Below are positions 15,025-23,026 of a DNA stretch of 30,821 nucleotides, piece after piece. The position numbers and the translations under genes are program-made. The stretch is from JANPCX01 sp046094425 (GTDB taxonomy: Bacteria; Pseudomonadota; Gammaproteobacteria; Burkholderiales; Burkholderiaceae_C), in contig JBJTHI010000119.1 of NCBI GenBank assembly GCA_046094425.1, positions 1 to 30,821 of the forward strand, read 5' to 3'. A model generated the notes under the pieces. It made no database searches. It saw only the letters and a list, made by a program, of their open reading frames with translations, and was not told the origin of the DNA. Each line of letters begins with the position of its first letter. Within the stretch, counting starts at the first letter, position 1.

Positions 15025-15765
15025 ATGAATACCCCTCTCACACAAAAAACCGCCCTCGTCACGGGTGCCTCACGCGGCATCGGCGCGGCCATTGCCCGTC
15101 GTTTGGCAGCCCTGGGTGCCCAAGTCATCGTGCACTTCGGCGCGAGCAAAGAAGAAGCCGGCCAAGTGGTGACCGACATTGAAAAAGCCGGCGGCACAGC
15201 ACGTTTGTTGCAAGCCGACTTGGCGGCCTTGGACGGTGCCGACCGCTTGAGCGCGCTGCTGGGCGACCAGCCCATCGACATCTTGGTGAACAACGCCGGT
15301 GTGGCACCTTTTGCATCCGTCGCCGAGACCGACGCTGCCACCTTCGACCGCCTGGCCAATGTCAACATGCGCAGCCTGTTTTTTGTGACGCAAAAAGTGC
15401 TGCCCCGCATGCCCGATGGCGGGCGCATTGTGAACATCTCCTCGGCCGTCACGCGCATTGCCTTCCCCGGCATTCCGGCCTACTCCGCCACCAAAGGGTT
15501 TGTGAATGTGCTCACGCTGCAACTGGCGGCTGAACTCGGCGCACGCAACATCACGGTCAACGCGGTGGCACCAGGCGCGATTGATACCCAAATGAGCGCC
15601 TGGATACGCCAGCCAGGCGGAACCGACACGCTCAAGCAAATTCAAGCCTTGCCGGGTGTCGGCCAACCCGAGCATGTTGCCGGTGTGGTGGCGTGGTTGG
15701 TGGGGCCTGACGGCGCGTGGACCACAGGAGAGGTGATCGATGTAAGCGGCGGCACCAAGCTCTGA
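15025..15765 (+). CDS. SDR-family oxidoreductase controlled by the adjacent TetR regulator
   Basis: A 246-aa classical short-chain dehydrogenase/reductase. TGASRGIG (13-20) binds the cofactor, NNAG is at 89-92, and the catalytic set is S140, Y153, K157 (YSATK). The C terminus is VIDVSGGTKL. AAAGGAAA at 15012-15019 fits the ATG at 15025. Pairing with a TetR gene and a shared operator type suggests an inducible enzyme that reduces a toxic carbonyl or quinone. That is inference, as the substrate is not readable from sequence. Its stop lies in a small palindrome shared with the convergent ygfA. Confidence 0.87.
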   Translation: MNTPLTQKTALVTGASRGIGAAIARRLAALGAQVIVHFGASKEEAGQVVTDIEKAGGTARLLQADLAALDGADRLSALLGDQPIDILVNNAGVAPFASVAETDAATFDRLANVNMRSLFFVTQKVLPRMPDGGRIVNISSAVTRIAFPGIPAYSATKGFVNVLTLQLAAELGARNITVNAVAPGAIDTQMSAWIRQPGGTDTLKQIQALPGVGQPEHVAGVVAWLVGPDGAWTTGEVIDVSGGTKL

Positions 15766-15772
15766 ACTGTCG

Positions 15773-16351
15773 TTAGTTCACCACCCCTTGCGGCGTGACC
15801 ACCAGGGTCAACGGCTGGTCATGCGCCTGGGGGGCGAATGCCTCTTCGCTGATCTCGCAGCCGATCCACGCCACACCCACCGTGGTGAGGCCGGGGTGCA
15901 GCGCCATGTAACGGTCAAAGTAACCACCGCCATAACCCAAGCGGTAACCATGGGGTGTGTACCCCAAGCAGGGAACGAGCAACACATCGGGCACGCAGAG
16001 CGCACCCTTTGGCGAGGGAATGCCGCATTCATCGCTTGTGCTCAGAGGGCCTTTGTCCCACAGGCGGTAGTGCATTTGGGGTGGTGCTTTTTGTGCATAG
16101 GGCAATGCCCAGGGCAAGGCGGCCAACGTGGGGTCACTTGAACACGCGGCCACGGCATCAAACTCGCCTTGCATGGCCCAGTAAATGCCCACACATTCAG
16201 CTTCCAATTGCTGCAACAAAGCTCGCAGATGCGCCGACAATGCCACTTGTGCGGCGGCAAAGGCGGCCGCATGCTCGCTCGCCGTGGTGAACGCACGGCG
16301 CTGCGCCAACAAGGTTTGGCGCAGCGCGGCTCTCGGTCTGGGGCTGTTCAT
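15773..16351 (-). CDS. ygfA: 5-formyltetrahydrofolate cyclo-ligase
   Basis: A 192-aa enzyme that uses ATP to convert 5-formyl-tetrahydrofolate to 5,10-methenyl-tetrahydrofolate, recycling an inactive folate. The family signature GYRLGYGGGYFDRY is at residues 135-148, preceded by PDVLLVPCLGYTPHG. A basic N-terminal helix (RAALRQTLLAQRRA) is also typical. The length is normal. It diverges from slt across 41 bp, so the two share a very short control region. No ribosome-binding site is obvious. Confidence 0.92.
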   Translation of the reverse strand: MNSPRPRAALRQTLLAQRRAFTTASEHAAAFAAAQVALSAHLRALLQQLEAECVGIYWAMQGEFDAVAACSSDPTLAALPWALPYAQKAPPQMHYRLWDKGPLSTSDECGIPSPKGALCVPDVLLVPCLGYTPHGYRLGYGGGYFDRYMALHPGLTTVGVAWIGCEISEEAFAPQAHDQPLTLVVTPQGVVN

Positions 16352-16392
16352 GGTTAAGTGATGAAAAACAATCCATCAGGTTGAGGACATCT

Positions 16393-18510
16393 GTGAAGTG
16401 TATTTTTGAACTGCCGCGCATGAAGGTGTTGCTGACTGCCTTGGGTTTGGCCCTGTGTGTGGTCACACCCGCTTGGGCACAAGGCCGCTCGGGCACGTCG
16501 GAGCGCTCGACGTCCGACAACTTGGCTCCCATTTGGGAGGCGAAAGAAGCCTTTCAAAAGCGCGACCGCAACCGTTTGGCCCAACTGCGCAGCAGCACCG
16601 CTGCCAGCCAACATCCCCTGGCCCTGTGGGTGGCTTATTGGGATTTGAACGCGCGCATCAGCGAGCTGCAAGCAGCCGACGTAGAAGCGTTTTATGCCCG
16701 TTACCCCGGCAGTTATGTGGAAGACCGCTTTCGCAACGACTGGTTGCTGGAGCTGGGCAAACGCCGCGACTGGCAACGGTTTGCCGCCGACTTTCCGCGC
16801 TTTCGCATGAACGACGACCGCGAGGTCACCTGCTACGCCCTCCTCACCGACCACCTGGCGGGCAAAGATGTTGTGGATGCCGCGCGCGCGGCCTGGCTCG
16901 CCCAACGTGACGCCGACGATGGCTGCGCGTTGCTCGCCACCACGTTGTTCGAGGCCAAACAATTCACCAGCAGCGATGTGTGGCGCAAGGCCCGTTTTGC
17001 CGTGGATGCCAACCGACCCCGCGCGGTGCGCCAAGCCGCCGCCTTGTTGGGTGCGGAGGCTGTGCAAGGGGTGGCTGCTTTGCTGGAGAGCCCTTCCAAA
17101 TACCTGGCCACGCAGGCCCATGTCCGTCACCGTTTGGGTTCAGAGTTGACTACCCTGGCCTTGATGCGTCTGGCAACGGACGACACCGACAGCGTGTCGC
17201 GCCTGTTGCGCGAACGCTGGCAAAACGCCCTGCCGCCCGACCTGGCGTCGTGGGCCTGGGCCATGCTGGGCAAACAAACCGCCATGAAGCTGTTGCCCGG
17301 CGCAGTCGACCACTACGAACGTGCGGCACAGTTCGCTGCACAAGCGCAGCGCCCTGAAAAGAGCAGCGACAAAACCGCAGAGCCCGACAAGTCCATCGAA
17401 CTCGATTGGCCCGACGATACCCTGGCCTGGAAAGTGCGCGCCGCCTTGCGTGGCAATGGCGGCAAAGGCCAGTGGCCGCAAGTGCAGCGCTCTATTGACA
17501 GCATGAGTGCCGCCGAGCAGCGCGACCCCACCTGGGTGTATTGGAAAGCCCGCGCCCTGCAAGCCTTGGCACGCGCCGCGAGTCCTCAAGCTCAAGCAGA
17601 AGACATAAAAAGCCAAGCCCAGGCCATGCTCGCCAGCATCGCCGGGCAATTTCACTTCTATGGCAAGCTCGCCGCCGAAGACCTGGGCCAGCCCCTCACC
17701 CTGCCGCCCAAGCCGGCACCACTGACCGACAGCGAAATCGCCCAAGCCGAACAAACCCTGGGCTTGCGCCGCGCCTTGGTGTTGATTGGCATGGGCTTGC
17801 GCAGCGAAGGCGTGCGTGAATGGAACTTCAACCTGCGTGGCATGAACGACCGCCAGTTGCTCGCCGCCGCCCAACTCGCTTGCAACCAGCAGGTGTGGGA
17901 CCGCTGCATCAACACCAGCGACCGCACCAAGGTCGAGGTCGACTTGAACCAGCGCTTTCCCATGCCCTTTCGCAAAGAGGTGGTGGCACGCACCAAAGAA
18001 ATTGGCCTGGATGCCGCTTATGTCTATGGCCTGATCCGCCAAGAGTCGCGTTTCATCATGGATGCACGCTCGCATGTGGGAGCCTCGGGCCTGATGCAAG
18101 TCATGCCCGCCACCGCACGCTGGACAGCGAAGAAACTCGACATTCCCTACACCCCCGACCTCATCACCGACCGCGACACCAACATTGCCATTGGCACCGG
18201 TTATTTGAAACTGGTGCTCGACGACCTGGAAGGCTCACAGCCTCTGGCCGCCGCCGCCTACAACGCGGGGCCCAGCCGCCCACGCCGCTGGCGCGAAGGT
18301 CCCAACCTGGAGCCCGCCGTGTGGGCCGAAAACATTCCCTTCAACGAAACACGCGACTATGTGAAGAAGGTGATGTCCAATGCCACCTACTACGCCGCCT
18401 TGCTCAAGGGCGATGGCGCTACGGTGGCCCCGTCACTCAAAGCGCGTTTGGGTAAAGTGGTGGGCCCGCGCGTTGCGCGGGCTGGCGAGGTCAACAAAGA
18501 CTTGCCTTGA
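16393..18510 (+). CDS. slt: Soluble lytic murein transglycosylase
   Basis: A periplasmic enzyme of about 705 aa that cleaves peptidoglycan glycan strands, leaving 1,6-anhydro-muropeptides. A signal peptide (LLTALGLALCVVTPAWAQ) is followed by a long alpha-helical superhelix (U/L domain) and a C-terminal goose-lysozyme-like SLT domain. The catalytic glutamate is E551 in GLIRQESRF, with GASGLMQVMPATA and AAYNAGP as the other SLT motifs. The GTG at 16393 has GAGGA at 16383-16387. The in-frame ATG at 16420 gives a cleaner signal peptide but no visible ribosome-binding site, so the start is uncertain by 9 codons. Downstream lies a 33-bp palindrome. Confidence 0.92.
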   Translation: MKCIFELPRMKVLLTALGLALCVVTPAWAQGRSGTSERSTSDNLAPIWEAKEAFQKRDRNRLAQLRSSTAASQHPLALWVAYWDLNARISELQAADVEAFYARYPGSYVEDRFRNDWLLELGKRRDWQRFAADFPRFRMNDDREVTCYALLTDHLAGKDVVDAARAAWLAQRDADDGCALLATTLFEAKQFTSSDVWRKARFAVDANRPRAVRQAAALLGAEAVQGVAALLESPSKYLATQAHVRHRLGSELTTLALMRLATDDTDSVSRLLRERWQNALPPDLASWAWAMLGKQTAMKLLPGAVDHYERAAQFAAQAQRPEKSSDKTAEPDKSIELDWPDDTLAWKVRAALRGNGGKGQWPQVQRSIDSMSAAEQRDPTWVYWKARALQALARAASPQAQAEDIKSQAQAMLASIAGQFHFYGKLAAEDLGQPLTLPPKPAPLTDSEIAQAEQTLGLRRALVLIGMGLRSEGVREWNFNLRGMNDRQLLAAAQLACNQQVWDRCINTSDRTKVEVDLNQRFPMPFRKEVVARTKEIGLDAAYVYGLIRQESRFIMDARSHVGASGLMQVMPATARWTAKKLDIPYTPDLITDRDTNIAIGTGYLKLVLDDLEGSQPLAAAAYNAGPSRPRRWREGPNLEPAVWAENIPFNETRDYVKKVMSNATYYAALLKGDGATVAPSLKARLGKVVGPRVARAGEVNKDLP

Positions 18511-18548
18511 CTTGATTAGCGATGATGTTTAGCTTGCGTCTGAAAGCA

Positions 18549-18624
18549 CCCTCACCCCTACCCTCTCCCAGAGGGAGAGGGGGTATTGGCTCCCTCTCCC
18601 TCTGGGAGAGGGTAGGGGTGAGGG
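18549..18624. repeat. Large perfect palindrome (REP-like), 33-bp arms
   Basis: Arms 18549-18581 and 18592-18624 are perfect inverted complements around a 10-base loop. The arm begins CCCTCACCCCTACCCTCTCC and itself contains a smaller CTCCCAGAGGGAG palindrome. Sequences of this CCCTCACCCC-ACCCTCTCCC type are widespread intergenic repeats in proteobacteria. Located 39 bp after slt, it may also end the slt transcript or protect its 3' end. Confidence 0.9.
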
Positions 18625-18680
18625 CGTGTGAGTGCCAACAGATCACTTTGAACCGAACCTACTGAAATCTGAGAAGTCTC

Positions 18681-19640
18681 ATGCCCAACAACATTCTGGT
18701 TTTAGGTGGTAGCGGTTTTGTGGGCCGCAGCTTGTGCGAAAAATTGGTAGAACGCACGGGCGGCGGTGGTGGCCGCATTGTGGTGCCCAGTCGCAGACCG
18801 CACCGCGCCAAGGCGATTCGGTTTTTACCCACGGTGGAAGTGGTGCAGTCGAACGTGCATGTGGACAGAGACTTGGCGCGTTTGATGCGCGGGGTGGACA
18901 CGGTGGTCAACTTGGTGGCCATCTTGCATGGCAGCCCCGAGGCGTTCAAACAAGTGCATGTGGATTTGCCCCAGCGTTTGAGCAAAGCCTGCCAACAAGC
19001 AGGTGTGAAACGGCTGGTGCATGTGAGCGCTTTGGGTGTGAAGCCCGATGCGTCCTCCAACTACCTGCGCTCCAAAACCGCAGGCGAAGCCGTGTTGCAA
19101 GCCTCGGGCTTGGACGTGACGCTTCTGCGCCCCTCGGTCATCTTTGGCGAACACGACCGTTTCATCAACCTGTTCGCGCAATTGCAGGCGGTGTTCCCTG
19201 TGATGCCGCTGGCGGGCTCCGAAGCCAAGTTTCAGCCCGTGTGGGTCGAAGATGTAGCCAGTGCCATTGTGGCTTGCCTGGACGATGCCAGCACCATCGG
19301 TCAGACGATTGAATGCGCAGGCCCCCAGGTGTTCACCCTGGGCGAGTTGGTGAGGCTGGCGGGCCTATGGTCGGGCCACGCGCGCCCTGTGTTGCCCCTT
19401 CCCACCTTCATGGGCCAATTGCAAGCCCTGGCCATGGAATGCCTGCCCGGCGAGCCCTTGATGTCGCGCGACAACCTGGCCAGCATGAAAACCCCCAACG
19501 TGGCCAGCGGCAAGCTGCCCGACCTGGCGCGTTTGGGAATCCAGGCCACGGCGATTGAGCAGGTCATGCCCGAGGTGCTGACACGCGCCCAGGGCCCCGC
19601 GCGGCTGGATCCGTGGCGCTCGCGTGCGGGCCGTAGTTGA
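18681..19640 (+). CDS. NDUFA9-like atypical SDR (NAD-binding epimerase-type protein)
   Basis: A 319-aa extended/atypical short-chain reductase related to the NDUFA9 subunit of complex I. The nucleotide-binding motif GGSGFVG is at residues 9-15, VSALG at 115-119, and a Y128-x3-K132 pair (NYLRSK) is kept. The C-terminal half has LRPSVIFGEHDRFINLFA and FQPVWVEDVASAIV, typical of this subgroup. Bacterial members are usually linked to quinone or respiratory functions, but the substrate is unknown. GAGAAG precedes the ATG. In Burkholderiales I expect this gene next to slt and cca, as seen here. Confidence 0.85.
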   Translation: MPNNILVLGGSGFVGRSLCEKLVERTGGGGGRIVVPSRRPHRAKAIRFLPTVEVVQSNVHVDRDLARLMRGVDTVVNLVAILHGSPEAFKQVHVDLPQRLSKACQQAGVKRLVHVSALGVKPDASSNYLRSKTAGEAVLQASGLDVTLLRPSVIFGEHDRFINLFAQLQAVFPVMPLAGSEAKFQPVWVEDVASAIVACLDDASTIGQTIECAGPQVFTLGELVRLAGLWSGHARPVLPLPTFMGQLQALAMECLPGEPLMSRDNLASMKTPNVASGKLPDLARLGIQATAIEQVMPEVLTRAQGPARLDPWRSRAGRS

Positions 19641-19662
19641 GTGGTCTTTGCAGAACGCCTGA

Positions 19663-19898
19663 CCCGGATATTTCACCAGGGACGCGCCCGAGTGGGCTGT
19701 GATGCGGTGCGCTGGCAAGGCGCGACGACGCTGCGGGCTCGTGCCCGCGAGGAGGAGCAACGCGGCCAGCGTGCCGCAGCACGGCTCAATCGGGTGCGTA
19801 GCGCTCGGACCAAATTGGATTTGGCAGTCGAAGCCACGAAAGTGAGCATTCATGCGGTTTTGCGGGGCATAGGGAAGCGACCTGGTGAAATATCCGGG
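19663..19898. repeat. Palindrome-ended interspersed element, copy A (236 bp)
   Basis: The ends CCCGGATATTTCACCAGG (19663-19680) and CCTGGTGAAATATCCGGG (19881-19898) are perfect 18-bp inverted repeats. The interior contains an inner hairpin (GCGGGC-TCGT-GCCCGC, 19733-19748). The stretch 19682-19804 is near-identical, in reverse orientation, to part of the element at 23027-23329. No clear target duplication is present (CCTGA left, CTAAC right). It fills most of the 438-bp gap between the NDUFA9-like gene and the GST gene. A frame runs through it but shows no protein-like features. The rest of the gap (19899-20078) holds only the REP-like motif noted separately and the GST leader. Confidence 0.85.
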
Positions 19899-19915
19899 CT
19901 AACCGTTTGGACTGA

Positions 19916-19934
19916 CCCTTCGACAAGCTCAGGG
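19916..19934. repeat. REP-like motif CCCTTCGACAAGCTCAGGG
   Basis: This imperfect palindrome (CCCT...AGGG with a TCGACAAGCTC centre) is a very common short intergenic repeat in proteobacterial genomes, usually seen as CCTGAGCTTGTCGAAGG. Only one arm unit is present here. It lies 17 bp beyond the end of palindrome-ended element A, in the leader before the GST gene. Confidence 0.65.
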
Positions 19935-20078
19935 TGCACAGAGTTCTTGCAGAGGCTCTCGCTGTATCAATGAATGATCCCAAGTGCTTGCGTGCACCGC
20001 ATCGCAGCATTGCGTTTTTCTCACTGGCAGGCGTGTTGCTGACTGAGTAGCATCAACCACTCTGTTTGAAGGTCACCC

Positions 20079-20759
20079 ATGCAACTTTTCATCGGCAATA
20101 AAAACTACTCCTCCTGGTCCATGCGCCCCTGGGTGCTGATGAAACAAGCAGGCATTGAATTCGACGAAGTGATGCTGCGTTTTGACGGCTTCACACCCGA
20201 ATCAAAATTCAAACAACAAATCACCCGCCACAACCCGGTGGGCAAGGTGCCGGTGTTGCAAGACGAGGGTCTGGTGGTGTGGGACACCCTGGCCATCGCT
20301 GAATACCTGGCCGAAAAATTCCCTGAGAAAAATCTTTGGCCTCAAAACCGCGAAGCCCGCGCCCGTGCCCGCAGCGTGTGCGCTGAAATGCATTCGGGTT
20401 TCAACGCCTTGCGAAGTGCCTTCCCGATGAACATTGAAGCCCATTTGCCTGAAGTGGGCGAACGACTGCTCCGCGAACAAGCCGCGGTGCGCGCCGACCT
20501 GAACCGCATCATCGCCATGTGGAGCGAGTTGCTCGCCGTCCACGGCGGCCCCATGTTGTTTGGCGAGTTCAGTATTGCTGACGCTTACTTCGCACCGGTG
20601 GTCATGCGCTTGCACTCCTATGCGCTGCCGGTGCCTCCCGCCATCAAAGCCTACATGGAGCGCGTGCGCGCCTTGCCGGGTGTGGCTGCTTGGATCAACG
20701 AGGCACTCGCGGAAAAAGATTACTTGGACTTCGAGGAGCCTTACCGCAAGCACCGTTGA
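20079..20759 (+). CDS. Glutathione S-transferase family protein
   Basis: A 226-aa cytosolic glutathione transferase. The N-terminal thioredoxin-like domain starts LFIGNKNYSSWSMRPW, with serines 11-12 and 14 as candidate thiol-activating residues. It contains NPVGKVPVLQDEGLVVWDTLAIAEYLAE, whose cis-Pro and Asp-Thr contacts bind glutathione. The C-terminal domain is all-helical, with FGEFSIADAYFAPVV as the N-capping motif. The substrate is unknown. GAAGG at 20068-20072 is 6 bases before the ATG. It converges with the thioesterase gene across 16 bp. Confidence 0.9.
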   Translation: MQLFIGNKNYSSWSMRPWVLMKQAGIEFDEVMLRFDGFTPESKFKQQITRHNPVGKVPVLQDEGLVVWDTLAIAEYLAEKFPEKNLWPQNREARARARSVCAEMHSGFNALRSAFPMNIEAHLPEVGERLLREQAAVRADLNRIIAMWSELLAVHGGPMLFGEFSIADAYFAPVVMRLHSYALPVPPAIKAYMERVRALPGVAAWINEALAEKDYLDFEEPYRKHR

Positions 20760-20775
20760 TGCAGCGCTTTGGCTT

Positions 20776-21333
20776 TTAGCGTGCCGCCTCCGCTTGCTTC
20801 AATGCATCGTTCGCAGCCAAGAATGCCCTGATCTCATCATTGGGCTCGGGGCTGATCGCCTGACTTTGACCTGCCAAAGCCAAGAGCTGGGACACGGGCA
20901 CAAACTGGCGCTTCTTGCGGTCGTACAAACCCGCGAGCATCAGCGCGGTGGCATGCACAACGTCAGCACGTGAATCCTCGCTGATCAAACGCTGTTCCAT
21001 GATCAACTGAGTGGTCGACCACCACACGATGCGCGTTTCCAAACGAAACGCCTTGAATGGCCTGAGTTCGCGTCGAAAACGCACCTTGCTGGCCGACAAA
21101 ATCGGCGTCCATCCCGCTTTGAACGATGCGCCCGCCAAGCCCACGCCAAGCATCAAATCCAAACGCCCCAGATCCATCAAGGTGAGGTAGCGGCCATTGT
21201 TCATGTGCAGAGACAAATCCAAATCGTGTGGCCACACACGAAAGCGCAGCACAGAAATACCAAAGGGTGCTTGTATCGGTGCGCGAAAGCGAGCACTGAG
21301 GAAAAGCCACAGCAGGCGAAGCCATAAATTCAT
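20776..21333 (-). CDS. Acyl-CoA thioesterase-like hotdog protein
   Basis: A 185-aa hotdog-fold protein of the 4-hydroxybenzoyl-CoA thioesterase-like group, predicted to hydrolyse acyl-CoA thioesters. The segment DLDLSLHMNNGRYLTLMDLGR (from about residue 37) is characteristic, with the H-M-N-N-G-R-Y core. The N terminus (MNLWLRLLWLFLSARF) is hydrophobic and may attach it to the membrane. AAGGA lies 6 bases before the ATG at 21333, so an upstream in-frame GTG at 21357 is rejected. The physiological substrate is unknown. Confidence 0.82.
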   Translation of the reverse strand: MNLWLRLLWLFLSARFRAPIQAPFGISVLRFRVWPHDLDLSLHMNNGRYLTLMDLGRLDLMLGVGLAGASFKAGWTPILSASKVRFRRELRPFKAFRLETRIVWWSTTQLIMEQRLISEDSRADVVHATALMLAGLYDRKKRQFVPVSQLLALAGQSQAISPEPNDEIRAFLAANDALKQAEAAR

Positions 21334-21462
21334 TCGACATCCTTGCAAAGAGTTCACTCAAGGGCAAGTCCAGCGGATCATCAACTCTAAGGTGCGCCTT
21401 AGCCCAAGCGTGGCAATGGAGCGTTGCAGGAAACGAAAGGATCTATCCCCCAGGCGACGATT

Positions 21463-21493
21463 TGGCCGACGGCCCCCTCTAAACTGTCGGCCA
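21463..21493 (+). promoter_or_regulatory. Hairpin reaching the cca start codon
   Basis: TGGCCGAC (21463-21470) and GTCGGCCA (21486-21493) form a perfect 8-bp stem around a 15-base loop. The last A of the stem is the A of the cca ATG, so in mRNA the start codon would sit at the foot of a GC-rich hairpin. There is no Shine-Dalgarno sequence close to the ATG. The structure could restrict translation or mark a protein-binding site. Confidence 0.5.
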
Positions 21494-22737
21494 TGAAAAC
21501 CTGGATGGTCGGTGGTGCGGTGCGTGACAGCCTGCTTGGTTTGCCGGTTCAAGACCGCGACTGGGTGGTGGTGGGGGCGAGTCCCGAGGCCTTGATGGCC
21601 CTGGGTTACATCCCTGTGGGCAAAGATTTCCCCGTTTTTTTGCACCCCGAAACCCGCGACGAAGTGGCGCTGGCGCGCACCGAACGCAAAACAGCCCAGG
21701 GCTACCACGGCTTTGTGTTTCATGCGGATGAAAGCGTCACCCTGGAAGACGATTTGCGGCGGCGCGATCTCACCATCAACGCCATGGCCCAAGATGAAGA
21801 TGGCGGCGTGGTGGATCCCTACGGGGGTCAACGTGATCTGCAAGCCAAGGTGCTGCGCCATGTGTCCGAGGCCTTTGCTGAAGACCCAGTGCGCATCCTG
21901 CGGTTGGCGCGTTTTGCAGCGCGCTTCGATGAATTCAGTGTCGCCCCGGAGACTCAAACGCTGATGCAGCAAATGGTGCAAGCCGGCGAAGTGGACGCGC
22001 TGGTGAGCGAGCGCGTGTGGCAAGAGCTGTCGCGTGGTTTGATGGAGAAAAAACCTTCGCGCATGTTTGAGGTGCTGCGTTCATGCGGTGCATTGCAACG
22101 TTTATTGCCCGAGGTTGATTGCCTGTGGGGCGCGCCCCAACGGCCTGAATACCACCCCGAGGTGGACACCGGCGTGCATGTGATGATGGTGCTGGACATG
22201 GCTGCCGAACTGAACGCTCCACTCACGGTGCGCTACGCCTGTCTGGGCCACGACCTGGGCAAAGGCACCACGGCGGCCGATGTATTGCCTCGCCACATTG
22301 GCCATGAAGAACGAAGTGTGAAACTCGTGCGTGCGGTGAGCGAGCGCCTGCGTGTGCCGCTGGACTGCCGCCAACTTGCCGAATTGGTGGCCCGTGAACA
22401 TGGCAATGTGCACCGATCATTGGACTTGAGTGCCGCTGCCACCGTGCGTTTGTTGGACCGCTGTGATGCCTGGCGCAAACCGCAGCAGTTCAACGAGATG
22501 TTGCTCGCCTGTGAATGTGACGCCCGTGGTCGGTTGGGTTTGCAAAACCAGCCCTATCCCCAGGCACCGCGTTTGCGCGCTGCTTTGGCGTTGGCTCAAT
22601 CGGTAGATACCGCCTCGGTGGCTGCGGTAGCTGCCTCAGGCGGTCAATCCGGACCCGCTATTGGTGCAGCAATACACGCGGCGCGGGTGCAGGCGGTGGG
22701 TCAACCTGGACAAGATCAAAGCCCACATATAAACTAG
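21493..22737 (+). CDS. cca: CCA-adding tRNA nucleotidyltransferase (multifunctional, HD domain)
   Basis: A 414-aa enzyme that builds and repairs the 3' CCA end of tRNAs. The class II nucleotidyltransferase head has GGAVRD at residues 7-12 and the metal-binding D21-x-D23. RRRDLTINAMA and EDPVRILRLARFAARF follow. An HD phosphohydrolase domain is shown by H253-D254 in GHDLGKG, as in the Escherichia coli type that also has phosphatase and 2',3'-cyclic phosphodiesterase activity. The ATG at 21493 begins the conserved core, so a longer reading from 21424 is rejected. The final codons overlap the operator of the following toxin-antitoxin operon. Confidence 0.95.
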   Translation: MKTWMVGGAVRDSLLGLPVQDRDWVVVGASPEALMALGYIPVGKDFPVFLHPETRDEVALARTERKTAQGYHGFVFHADESVTLEDDLRRRDLTINAMAQDEDGGVVDPYGGQRDLQAKVLRHVSEAFAEDPVRILRLARFAARFDEFSVAPETQTLMQQMVQAGEVDALVSERVWQELSRGLMEKKPSRMFEVLRSCGALQRLLPEVDCLWGAPQRPEYHPEVDTGVHVMMVLDMAAELNAPLTVRYACLGHDLGKGTTAADVLPRHIGHEERSVKLVRAVSERLRVPLDCRQLAELVAREHGNVHRSLDLSAAATVRLLDRCDAWRKPQQFNEMLLACECDARGRLGLQNQPYPQAPRLRAALALAQSVDTASVAAVAASGGQSGPAIGAAIHAARVQAVGQPGQDQSPHIN

Positions 22738-22752
22738 TCATCTAACTAGTTT
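22731..22752. promoter_or_regulatory. Toxin-antitoxin operator palindrome
   Basis: AAACTAGT (22731-22738) and ACTAGTTT (22745-22752) are perfect 8-bp arms with a 6-base spacer, 15 bp before the antitoxin start. TATAAA (22728-22733) overlaps the left arm as a candidate -10. This is the expected place for autorepression by a Phd-VapC complex. The left arm contains the TAG stop of cca. Confidence 0.7.
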
Positions 22753-22767
22753 GATTGGGGGTGCGTC

Positions 22768-23025
22768 GTGAATACTTGGCCTGTACAAGACGCCAAAGCG
22801 CGTTTCAGTGAATTTCTAGATGCCTGCCTCGCCGACGGGCCGCAAATGGTGACGCGGCGAGGTTCCGAAGCCGCTGTATTAGTGCCTGTGGCGCTGTGGC
22901 AGCGAATGCAAGCCGATGCCAAACCGTCGCTCAAAGCGCTGTTGCTGTCAGACGCGGCGCGCACCGACAACTTGGTACCGATTCGTGGCACCGCACGCAG
23001 GCGACGTGTGCTCACACTGGGTTGA
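22768..23025 (+). CDS. Phd/YefM-family antitoxin
   Basis: An 85-aa antitoxin with a GTG start. The N-terminal Phd/YefM DNA-binding fold is seen in WPVQDAKARFSEFLDACLADGPQMVTRRGSEAAVLVP (described as a domain; key features are QDAKARFSE and TRRGSEAAVLV). The basic C-terminal tail (RGTARRRRVLTLG) would wrap the toxin. A perfect palindrome directly upstream supports autoregulation. The cognate VapC toxin lies 313 bp downstream because a palindrome-ended element has been inserted directly at the antitoxin stop. Confidence 0.88.
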   Translation: MNTWPVQDAKARFSEFLDACLADGPQMVTRRGSEAAVLVPVALWQRMQADAKPSLKALLLSDAARTDNLVPIRGTARRRRVLTLG

Positions 23026-23026
23026 A

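Noticed and set aside
16352..16392. 6S RNA gene next to ygfA
   Set aside because: ssrS often adjoins ygfA, but only 41 bp separate ygfA from slt and the ygfA 3' side is taken by the SDR gene, so there is no room.
18549..18624. CRISPR-like repeat
   Set aside because: It is a single inverted repeat with a 10-base loop, with no tandem units or spacers.
19658..19903. Target-site duplication around element A
   Set aside because: The flanks are CCTGA and CTAAC, which do not match, so no duplication can be claimed for this copy.
19641..19973. 110-codon frame through palindrome-ended element A
   Set aside because: A similar peptide can be read in copy B only with frame breaks. The terminal part is a palindrome translated. 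It looks like a chance frame in a structured repeat, not a gene.
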